Source: Dipteris shenzhenensis (lineage: Eukaryota > Polypodiophyta > Polypodiopsida > Gleicheniales). From it: a stretch of 64,000 nucleotides of DNA. The translations under genes and the position numbers were made by a program. The notes beneath the pieces are model-generated. The model saw only the letters and a list, made by a program, of their open reading frames with translations. It searched no databases and had not been told where the DNA came from. Position 1 is the stretch's first letter. Each line of letters opens with the position of its first letter. The stretch is taken from the NCBI GenBank assembly GCA_047967505.1, contig CM106541.1. The stretch is one strand, 5' to 3'. This document shows positions 11,431 to 20,683 of the stretch, in pieces.

Positions 11431-12987
11431 ATTTGAATCGTCCTCATCATCCTCCTCTTGTTGGCCTGATCCTTGGTCCTCATGAGCTGTGCCTTCTCCC
11501 TGATCCTCGTCACGTGCATCTAATCCTTGGCCCTGGTGATCGCTCGCCTCCAGTGATGGGACGCTTGAGCTTTGACCCTAAGAGTGAACCATATAAATTG
11601 AAAATTAGATTGGAACTTACAGAATAAAACAATTTAAAAAGTGAGATTACAAGTAGGAGTAGACTTATACCGTGCGAGTAGCCACCTCAGCCCAATCGAC
11701 AGTCGCTTCCATTGCCTCTTGCTCAATAAACCACGACTTTGTTCCTATGCAAAATGCGCATCGCATCTCTGCATCTGTAGGAAGATGACCCATCGTAGCT
11801 TGCTATGGATCCAATTTACGAGAGTTAGAGTTAGATAAAGTGCATGTAATATGTAGTAAAACAAATAGAACAATACATTAAATGAGAAGAAGTAGACTTA
11901 CCACGGTTGCCTCGAATGCCAACCGTCTGCCTACTCCAAAGTGCGAAGTACCTACGATGTCCAGCCATCTCTTCGCAGCCCTCCTCTGACCCTCGAACAT
12001 TTTAAGATGGTGTCTATTCTACTTCTTGAAGAACTTCCAATCAGCTTTGTTTGCCCAGTTGGGTTTAGCCATCCCCTTTGCGATGGAAGTACGCAAGGTT
12101 GATCTACGGTGCTTCAAGACCAAACCCATGTGCTCTTGCATATAATTCTCATTAAACTCCCAATTTGGTGGGTTAGGGTATTTTTGTTTTAATTCATCGA
12201 TGACCACCTACTTCTTTTGGTCATCTTGATACCACCAATCAGTAGCAATGCCGCTCTTGAAGTGATGGCTCATCAACCGCCTCATGCTGGCCATCACTGA
12301 TTTGCCCTTTCTATCTTCTATTATCTCTTCAGCAGTCGTGATTTGATAGGAGAGATCCTCTAATGAGTAAGGAGGACTGATGGTAGCAGAGTCAGAAGGA
12401 GTGGAAGTTGTGTGAGCACTTCCGGAGCGAGGAGTAGGAGAGGGCAAGGGACCTGACTGATACTGTGTCTCTAGACCAAGTGGAGACCTGTAGGGATGTG
12501 AGTGTGCTGACTCGTCTACATCTCCCGAGTCAGCACAACATAAGCGGCCCCTCCTACTCTTCCTTCCCTTACGAGAGGCACGCGCAGGTGATGACCCCTC
12601 GGTCGAAGGGGCACGAGGGGATGGTTGGGCAGTAGGCCCAACTGTCGGTGTAAGGGAGGGAATTGCTGAGGTCCTCTGAGATAGCAGAGAGAAGAATCTT
12701 GTTGCCTCTTCATCAATCATCTACACTACAAACTCGTTGGGACTCTCGACAAAGCCATGCGTGGCTAGCAAAGGAGTTCCCCGAGGGGTAGTCACAGTGC
12801 TATGTCTGAGAGGAGTCAAACCGGGGGTAGTCGCAGTGCTAGGTCCGAGAGGAGTCATACCAGGGGTAGTCCCCTCAAGTGTCACCTGAGAGGAATCAAA
12901 GTCCTCTGGAGCATATAGATCATGATGTCTCCTCCTACGAGGCTATCCATACTCGTCGGACGTGCGACGTGATCTTATGTCTAACAT
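11425..12987 (-). pseudogene. Ptta/En/Spm-type second CACTA protein, copy C (broken)
   Basis: Reading from the ATG at 12985-12987 gives a basic start (MLDIRSRRTSDEYG), then a Thr/Pro-rich region, Ser/Pro/Arg-rich linker, and SLEDLSYQITTAEEIIEDRK. The family motif KQKYPNPPNWEFNENY follows at 12019-12207. A donor GTAAGT at about 11901 ends that exon. A middle exon at about 11673-11795 reads MRCAFCIGTKSWFIEQEAM, followed by a GTATAAG donor. The last exon is acidic (QQEEDDEDDSNE) and stops at 11425-11427. The order matches copies A and B, including the short acidic end. Three in-frame TAG codons (12208, 12721, 12943) break it. A start at 12720 (MIDEEATRFF) is possible, but sequence similarity of style continues upstream. 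Confidence 0.7.
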
Positions 12988-13560
12988 AGACACAAGAAAG
13001 AAGAGAAAGAAGAGGGAAAAGAGGAGGAAGAGGAGAAGAGGAAGAAGAGGGAAAGGAAAAGAGATTGGAAGAGGGGAAAGAGAGAAGAAGAGGGAAAGGA
13101 AAGAGGGAAAGAAGAGAGAAGAAGAGGGAAAGAAGAGGGAAAAAAGAGAGAAAGAAGAGAGAAAGAAGAGAGAAGAAGAGGGAAAGAAGAGAGAAGAAGA
13201 GGGAAAGAAGAGGAAGAAGAGAGAAAAGAGGAAGAAGAGGAAAAGAGGAAGAAGAGGAAAAGAGGAGGGAAAAGAGGAGAAGAGGAGGGAAAAGAGGAGA
13301 AGAGAAGGAAAAGAGGAGGGAAAAGAGAAAGAAGAGGGAAAGGAAAAGAGATTGGAAGAGGGGAAACAGAGAAGAAGAGGCAAAGGAAAGAGGGAAAGAA
13401 GAGAGAAGAAGAGGGAAAGAAGAGGGAAAGAAGAGGAAGAAGAGAGAAAAGAGGAAGAAGAGGAAAAGAGGAAGAAAAGAAAAGGAAAAGGAAAGAGAGA
13501 TTGGAAAAGGGGAAAGAGGGAAAGAAAGAGAGAAGAAGAGAGAAAGGAAAGAGGGAAAAA
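12988..13560 (+). repeat. Polypurine tract (GA-rich), first block
   Basis: About 570 bases of almost pure G/A on the plus strand, built from GAAGAGGGAAAG-type units. Long open frames on both strands are artefacts of composition (Glu/Lys/Arg or Phe/Ser/Leu repeats). It lies between the divergent genes of copy C, upstream of the Ptta gene start. Confidence 0.85.
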
Positions 13561-13757
13561 GAGACTTATGCTCATGCTTATGCATGAGCATATGTCTCCT
13601 TCTCTTATGCTCATGCATAAGCATGAGCATATGCCTCCTTCTCTTATGCCTATGCTTATGCTTATGCATAAGACTCCTAAGGAGTCTTATGCATAAGCAT
13701 AAGAGAAGGAGACATATGCTCATGCTTATGCTTATGCATGAGCATAAGAACATGAGC
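13561..13757. repeat. Palindrome cluster of GAGCATATGCTC / GCTTATGCATAAGC motifs
   Basis: Interrupts the polypurine tract. It includes a perfect 49-bp palindrome at 13655-13703 centred on A13679 (core ACTCCTAAGGAGT). The arms extend imperfectly, with an indel of about 12 bp, to form a longer inverted repeat over most of the block. Confidence 0.8.
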
Positions 13758-14180
13758 ATGAAAGAGGGAAAAGAGGGGGGGAAAGACGAGAAGAGAGAAG
13801 AAGAGGGAACGGAAAGAGAGATTGGAAAAGGGGAAAGAGGGAAATAAAGAGAGAAGAAGAGGGAAAGGATAGAGGAAAAAAGAGACATATGCTCATGCTA
13901 ATGCATGAGCATATGTCTCCTTCTCTTATGCTCATGCATAAGCATAAGCATGAGCATATGTCTCCTTCTCTTGCATATGCAAGAGAAGGAGACATATGCT
14001 CATGCTTATGCTTATGCATGAGCATAAGAGAAGGGGGAAAGAGAGAAGAAGAGGGAAAGGAAAGAGGGAAAAAGAGTGGGAAAGAGATTGAAAGGTTGAA
14101 GGAGAAGAAGAAGGAAAGGAGGGAAAGAAGAGGAGAGAAGAGGGAAAGAAGAGGGAAGAGAGGGGAAGAGAGGGTCCCTA
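13758..14180 (+). repeat. Polypurine tract, second and third blocks
   Basis: GA-rich sequence like the first block, at about 13758-13885 and 14035-14175, interrupted by the 13885-14034 palindrome cluster. No coding content is supported. Confidence 0.8.
13919..14034. repeat. Perfect 116-bp palindrome
   Basis: Two 58-base arms meet without a spacer between 13976 and 13977 (core CTTGCATATGCAAG). Base-by-base comparison of the arms shows no mismatch; pairing stops at 13918/14035. The arms contain GAGCATATGTCTCC and ATGCATAAGCATAAGCATGA. It sits within the polypurine region of copy C. Confidence 0.9.
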
Positions 14181-15026
14181 CACCCATCACTATAGCTAGC
14201 ACTTAAGGCACTAGCTGCAGGCTAATGCAAATAACAAAAATAACAAATGGAAAAAAGAGGAAGCACTTACCTGGAATAGTACGTCCCGCTTGGTGTTTTG
14301 TGGACAGGCCCTACAAAAGAGAGGAAACATACCATTTTTCAAATAAGATGTTAGAGGAAGGAGGAGATTACAAAAGCAACTTCTCAAAGAGATTGGATTG
14401 AGGAGACAAGGAGAAAGAGAAGGAATAGAAATACAAAAAAGACTAGAAGAGGTGAGTCTTCTTTCTTTCTTGAAATCTCGTTTTTTGCTTCAATCCTTTG
14501 AAATAAAGCATGAAAACTAGTACACAACTTTAGCAATACAAGGAGAAGCACTCACAAAACGAAATCTCACAAAAAACCTACCTACATCGCTCAAAGAGAC
14601 TCACCTTCATGAAAAATTTCCTTTCAAGAAACCAAAGAGGGAGAAGGGTGGAGAGAGATTCTATGAGCTAGGAGAGGGGTGAGTAGTGATGAGTGGAGAA
14701 TAGAGTGGGAGGTCATCGGAAATAGGTGGGAGGAGAGATTGCTTTGCTTACAATAGAGATTAGAGAGTGCTAAAGAAAGTGCCGTGCATCACGTCGGGTT
14801 TCGATTTTAACCCATAGCGTTGCTATATAGCGACGCTGTTCCATCGCTATATAGCAATGTTTTTAATTAAAAGCATCGCTATGTAGCGACGAAATAGAGC
14901 AAAACATCACTATATAGCGACGCTTTAAGACACTTTATCTTTGAAGTTAAAAAGAAGTTCATAGATGCTATTTTATAACTATTAATATATTTCCTTGCAA
15001 CTTATGTTGTGATTTTATAAGTGTAG
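14181..15026. promoter_or_regulatory. Upstream region of tnp2 copy C with motif array
   Basis: No convincing gene. At 14815-14935 there are four GCTATATAGCGACGCT-type palindromes. Their position upstream of the tnp2 start matches that of the family-1 array upstream of its tnp2. The stretch 14200-14800 is AG-rich and unassigned. Confidence 0.5.
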
Positions 15027-18000
15027 ATGGAAGGGACGAGTGGAAGCTCATCCGATGATGTGCCAATGCTCGGGAGCACAAAGTGGCTTACAGAGAGGTT
15101 ATACTATCATTGCACTCATTGCAAGCGAGAAGTATGACATCAACATCGTATTATCATGTGCCACTTGTGAATGTATGGGAGGAGCCCGAACCAGTACCCA
15201 TTGGTGTTGCATGTGTTGATGGATTATCGGTAAGTCAAAGCTATTTAAGTTCGCAGTTAATATTGGATACTAGGAAATACAAGATCTTATATTTACATGA
15301 AATCTTAAAACAGGATGAGGAGGCTGACGAGTGTACGCATATACCTTCATACTTTGAGTAAGACTATAGTCTCCCAGATGATGACTAGGGTATGGTCAAC
15401 ATGATGGATTCTATTTTTAGGGGCACTACATCCCATGTACATGTGATGTCAAAGTCTGAGGTCAAAATGCGAGAGTTGCAATCAACACAATTGTATGAGG
15501 TTGCTAGGATGTCTAAACTCCGTGCTTGTCTTTCAATCTTGAATTTGCAAGTAAAGTATGGGTGGTCTGATACAAGTGTCTCGGCTTTAATGAGGTTAGC
15601 TCTTGCATTAATTTGACTCATTATTTGGATATTGTTTGTTTTGAGAATCATCATATATGGATTAGTGTACTGAATCATCATTGTTCGAAGCCTATGTATG
15701 TTTGAATTGTGATAGATTGCTCCAAAAGATGTTGCTTGCACCAAATACCATGCCCGCATCAAGAGATGAAGCAAAAAAGATGCTAACAACGATGGGTATG
15801 GATTATGATACCATCCATGCTTGCGGTAATGATTGTATTCTCTTTCATAATGAGCATGGAGATTTGGCTAGTTGTCCGAAGTGTGGGGAACAATGATATA
15901 GAGATGACTTGTAGGGTGAGCGGATACCGGTAAAGGTCTTGAGACACTTTCCCATCATTGCAAGAATACAGCACATGTTCCGATGCAAATCCATAGCAGA
16001 GTTGATGACATGGCATGCATCTCATCGGTCCACTGATGACACATTGAGGATTCCCGCAGATTGTGCACCTTGGAAGCACATAGACAATTAGTGGCTGGAC
16101 TTTGTGAGGGAGCCACGCAACTTATATCTTGGGCTCGCCATGGATGGCGTGAATCCTTTCAGATTACGCTTGACATCTTGGTCGACATGGCCCATAGTCA
16201 TGGTGAATTACAATATCCCACCATGGCTAACAATAAAAAAGGGACACCTCATGCTTGCACTACTTGTGCCAGGGAAGTACAAAGCAAAAAATATGGATGT
16301 GTACATGGCACCTTCGATAGAGGAGTTATAGATATTATGGAGAGGAGTGCGGGTATTTGATATTTCTAGAGCTCCTAGACATACCAATGATATTTTGGTC
16401 AGAGGTCTCTTGATGTGGACCATGAATGACTCTCCAGGATATGGAGAGTGCGTAGGTACGCGGTTGTGTCTCTACAAGTATAATATAGGATTATGCTTTT
16501 ATGACTCTCTTTTGCACGCATGCCTTATACTAACACATTCATGCACATGTGTAGGAATTGTTACAAGTGGGTACCATGCTTGTCCTATTTGTGGACCGGG
16601 TTTGAAATTGCTTGCACGATACTCCAAACATATGAGGAAAAATGTTCATGAAGGTCATGCTCGATACCTTCCGCTCGACCATCTCGCACGTGGAGGTCAA
16701 CTTGATCCACCACCATCATATTTGAAGGCAAGTGACTGGATTCAAGCTTGGAGGGTGAATGGAGAGGAACGTCCTCTTGGTATGAAGAGGCTATCGATCT
16801 TTCACAAGCTTCCTTATTGGGGTCAGTTACAAATCAATCATCTCTTGGATCCCATGCATATCTTCAAGAATGTGGGGGCTACTATTTGGACACACTTGGT
16901 TGGTTCCAAAGACTCGAGAGGAGTGTGAGAAGACTTGCGTGCTATGAATAGGATGTCTCATTTGTGGCCCCAAGTGCATGCTTCGGGAAAAGTTGTCCTC
17001 CCGAAAGCAACGTGGATCCTCTCTACGAGGGAGGAGGCAGCGGTCAAGGTGGACATTGCCTCTTTTGGAACACCGACAGGGTACATGCATGGCTTGAAAG
17101 GAGCATTTTCAAAGGACAATAAGCTTAGTAGGCTCAAGTCCCATGATTGGCACAAGGTCTTACAGGTATTCTAAGCTGTACAATTAGTGTACCGATAATC
17201 GTGATGCGTTAGCGTAATTATGATTATGTTATATTGTTGACATGATTTCTTTGTTGCTTTGATAGTTCATCCTCCCAATTACAATAAAAGGGTGCTTACA
17301 AGAAGATGTTAGAAATGCTATATTCAAGATCTGTGGTATTGTGAGGTATGCTTACTATCAAATCCCATTGATTGCATTTTCTTCAATTTAAGCTCATTAA
17401 TCTGTAGACTGATTATGAAAATATCTTACATGGACATGTGAAATAGGTGGATATCTCAAAAAGAGATCTCCATATCGAGCATCGAGAAGGCTAGGGTGGA
17501 ATCCATCGAAGCCATATGCTTGCTTGAGAAGCACTTTCCCTCGAGCATTATGGCAACTCAAGTCCACTTGCTTGTGCACATAGTTGATGAGGTGGCCATT
17601 GTAGGTACTGTTCATAGTCGATGGATGTTTTTTCTCGAGTGGTTTATGAAAACTTTGAAGGGATTTGTAAGACAAAGAGCAAGACCAGAAGCAAGCATGG
17701 CAGAGGGATGGCTTGTGCAAGAGTCATTAGTATATACCACAGAGTTTCTTGCATCCACGGATCCCAATATGCCGCAAGCTTGGCATAACAACGATGATGA
17801 TCGCATTGTTGACAAGGTTCCCTAAGGAAAAGGGATTGAAAGAAAGATGAGCCAAGAGCAAATGGAGAAATTCAATAAGTTTTGTATCCTCAATAGCCTT
17901 GAGATGTAGAAGTGGATTGAGAGATATGAAGTGGCCAAAGGAGAAAGAATAAATGCAAGGATGAGATTCAGAGTAATGTACAGGTGATCACAACCATATC

Positions 18001-19125
18001 CATGGGATCTGGCTCTTCTTCCCATTCACATGTCACTTGATTGGCCACAAGTGGCTCTACATAAAGCCGAACATAATGGAGAGACAATAAATGAGCACGA
18101 GCAAGAGTTATTATCTAGATGTATGATGCATGTAAGTTTCTTACCTCTTGACGTAATTAAGTAATTATTTGTGGCAATATACGCTATAAAATAGATGCAT
18201 CTTCATTGTTTTAATGATGCTCTTTTACAGTACAAAAAGTACAGTGCATTATGGTCATATGGATGACATTTTTGCGTGGAACGCATTGATTCAAAGAGAG
18301 TCACGTATGATTGTGGAGTCATGGCTAACTTTACATAAGATAGCTGAGCAAGTGCCTCGGATACCAATCTTCTCTCCTCACAGTTGGATTATTGTGGAAC
18401 CATATGCAAAATATATGGAGTTGATTTCAAACGATTTAGTATTTTCATTCTTGATGTAAAATAGTTTAGAACTATTTACAACAGTCCCCATGCGACAGTG
18501 AGAAAAGATAGTAGCGGTTTCTTTGCAATAGACTCCACCAAACATTGGACCGATGAAAGTGATACTTTTGTTCTTCCCGAGCACTGTGAGCAGGTGCATA
18601 CTAATGATTTAATTAATAGAAGCTTTCGTTTTTAAAGATCCATTGATACATGTACTTGAGCATAGTTTCATATATATAATTGACAACATCTGGCACCCAT
18701 CTTCAGTTTAGGTGGTTTTTTATTCCAAGATGGTGGTACATGATCCAAGTTGCACCACGAAGTAAGCAAATTTTTGAAGATAGAGATGTGGATATGGAGA
18801 TGCCACTACCAATGCCGGATCCAATTGATCTCGATGAATCTAGCAAAGAAGATGAGATCACAATATGAGCTAAGAGGAAGATGTCCATAATGACATCGCA
18901 TGGGAGGAAGATGGAGATCATGATATTGAGGAAGAAGACAACGATTATCAAGAATCACCACAGTTTATTGAAGAAGACAATCAAGTACTTTTAGGTGAAT
19001 GTACGATGCTAGAGTACGACGATGATGATATAGGAGATCAACTCGATATAGAGTTGGAGATGGACTTGTTTGGCACCTTAGACTTGGCTCAAGATGAAAC
19101 AGTTGCTGTAAATGCGCTTCATTGA
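15027..19125 (+). pseudogene. tnp2-type CACTA transposase, copy C (most complete copy, broken)
   Basis: Starts at ATG 15027 (MEGTSGSSSDD) with a CTHCKRE motif. The core runs from about 15681: IHACGNDCILFHNEHGD, CPKCGEQ, HFPIIARIQHMF, LAMDGVNPFRL, IKKGHLMLALLVPGKYKAK. After an intron-like gap (about 16460-16556) come GYHACPICGPGLKLLARY and then LLDPMHIFKNVGATIW. A DUF4218-like domain (17496-17822) includes FLEWFMKTLKGFVR and SMAEGWLVQES. A DUF4216-like part lies at about 18485-18600 (FFAIDSTKHWTDESDTFVLP). The protein ends in a strongly acidic tail with the stop at 19123-19125. TAG stops at 15912, 16089 and 16329, TGA at 15894 and 16926, and frame changes near the N-terminus make it a pseudogene. 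Domain order is as expected for plant tnp2 proteins. Confidence 0.85.
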
Positions 19126-19511
19126 TTTTTTTCATCTCAAACTTGGACATGAATATATGAGCTTCAAAGGCTTGATGTACATGCTCTCATATTTTTATTC
19201 TCTCAAAAGATCAAACATGTATGAAAATTTAAAAAAAATAGTCATTGGAAAAAAATAACTTTTAAGGCCTACATGAGTAAAAAAACTCTCTAGAAAACGT
19301 CGCTATAAAATAGTATCTCAGTGTCGGTATATAGCGACACTTAAAATTTGCTATATATCGACCTTTGTTATAGTCACTATATAGTGACGTTTGCCTAAAG
19401 TCACTATATAGCGATGCTTTATGGGGTGCGCTTTTCATACCGATGATTAGCACCCCGTGCATACTAAACATCGGTACATAAACATCGCAATAGGATCCGT
19501 GTGTAGTAGTG
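19126..19511. repeat. Right end of CACTA copy C with motif array
   Basis: About 165 bases after the tnp2 stop, five GTCGGTATATAGCGACAC-like motifs occur at 19290-19425, followed by GATGATTAGCACCCCGTGCA. The terminal GTGTAGTAGTG ends at 19511. Read in reverse this begins CACTACTACAC, consistent with a CACTA terminus. Confidence 0.6.
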
Positions 19512-19539
19512 ATTGTAATCCACGGCTATAGATGTGCTT

Positions 19540-20314
19540 GGAATCGTGCTAATTAAAATGCCAACCATGCTAATTAATAAAATGCAGTTGGCTATAAGAA
19601 CTGAATTGGACATTATGGAAATGGGATTCTTATAACCACACAGCATACAAAACATTCTATTCAACCACACAAAATTTTGCTTTTAAAAAGGAAACAATTC
19701 TATAGAGCATTTATAAGAGCATCTATAAACACTTCTTTCTATTTTTTTAAAATTTCTATAGAGCGTCTAATAGTGCATTGATAGGCGCATCTATATGCGC
19801 ATCTGTCTGTTATATAGACACACCTATAGACGTGCAAATAGATGCACCCGTAAGTTATTTGAAAAGTTAAGGAAACACATTTGTGGATGCTTTGTGTTGT
19901 TGTGCATGAGATTGCATGAGGGAAATTGGAATATTGGCATAACTCTTTTATATGTGCATATGGAAAGATGGCATGCATGATAGAAAACATCCCCCTTACT
20001 TCTTTCTTTCTTCTCCTTTTCTCTTCTCTACTCTACTTATCTTCAACCCTTCTCTTCTCTTCTAATCTTCTTCTCTTCTTTTCTGTAGTTCATCATGTGG
20101 CCAGGAAGCTCTTTAGGAGCCTTGCTTGACCCTAGAGATGCCTTATTAACAGTAGTTATATAACATTTTGGGGCACCCTCCCACTCAACAAGAGCTATAT
20201 ACATACATGATGAGCACTAAAAACAGCCCTCATGCTCATCAAGAGTACATACGCACAAAAACCCCACAGCTGCACCACTTGAGATTACTCCTGTGGAGAC
20301 GAGACAACCCAGCA
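19540..20314. mobile_element. CACTA family 1, copy D: deleted fragment
   Basis: Contains the family-1 right-end sequence (GTTGGCTATAAGAACTGAAT near 19588; compare 5269), GCGTCTA-type motifs (19690-19850) and the intergenic GATTGCATGAGGGAAATTGG block. These are followed by a Ptta gene start (MWPG at 20095). The tnp2 gene that should lie between these parts is absent. The fragment is cut at 20314 by the LTR of a copia element. Confidence 0.6.
20095..20314 (+). pseudogene. Ptta-type CACTA protein start, copy D (fragment)
   Basis: The sequence CATCATGTGGCCAGGAAGCT is shared with copy B (9191). The conserved ITPVE motif near the end (about 20282) is still readable, but the frame changes and stops lie between. 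The remainder was displaced by the copia LTR beginning at 20315. Confidence 0.55.
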
Positions 20315-20544
20315 TGACAAATATGAAGAGGGGAGAGGACAAGAGTGGAGATGAGGAGAGAGGGCACAGCTAGAGAGCACACCATAAATGAATAATTGTA
20401 CATTAGATTTAGTTGAAAATGTAAAATATATACAAACCCATTTAGGGTTAGGGTTAGGGCATCTAACCCTTTTCTTTACAGCACTCTATATGTGTTAGTG
20501 CTATGCACATGTAATCACATGATGTTGAGCGTGGTCTCTCAACA
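20315..20544 (-). repeat. 3' LTR of copia element 1 (230 bp)
   Basis: Starts TGACAAATATG and ends CTCTCAACA. It carries TTTAGGGTTAGGGTTAGGG at 20441-20459. It matches the two 257-bp LTRs of the element at 33645-41698 except for one 27-bp block that is single here and duplicated there. The purine tract (plus strand CCTTCCCTC at 20545) follows directly, as expected for a 3' LTR on the minus strand. Confidence 0.85.
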
Positions 20545-20683
20545 CCTTCCCTCAAGATTAACATCATGAAGTAGGCCTTCCCTCAAGATGATGATTTTGG
20601 GGAATCGAAGAAGAACTAAGCATTACATTCCATCACACCCCTTTAATGGGAATGTCCTTCCTCTATGTCAAACCAAGAGCTTG

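Larger units (their letters stand above)
10960..19511. mobile_element. CACTA-like transposon family 2, copy C
   Basis: Divergent gene pair like family 1 but inverted: Ptta-type gene on minus (11425-12987), tnp2 on plus (15027-19125). Arrays of GTCGCTATATAGCGAC-like palindromes lie at three places: left end (11065-11190), upstream of tnp2 (14815-14935) and right end (19290-19425). The right end GTGTAGTAGTG at 19501-19511 fits a CACTA terminus read in reverse (CACTACTACAC). The matching left terminus was not found, so the left boundary is approximate. Family-1 sequence flanks it on both sides, suggesting insertion into a family-1 copy. Confidence 0.7.

Noticed and set aside
11319-11627. 102-residue plus-strand frame with Thr repeats
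   Set aside because: Lies over a trinucleotide microsatellite and antisense to the acidic exon of the Ptta gene of copy C.
13655-14034. Bacterial-type terminator or attachment site
   Set aside because: Context is a plant transposon; the palindromes have no U-run and no adjoining recombinase gene.
12935-14206. Open frames of up to 317 residues on both strands
   Set aside because: Artefacts of the polypurine tract and palindromes in the intergenic region of CACTA copy C.
20441-20459. Possible telomere or interstitial telomere site
   Set aside because: Only about 2.7 repeat units, and the motif is located at the same position of every LTR of the family, so it belongs to the LTR.
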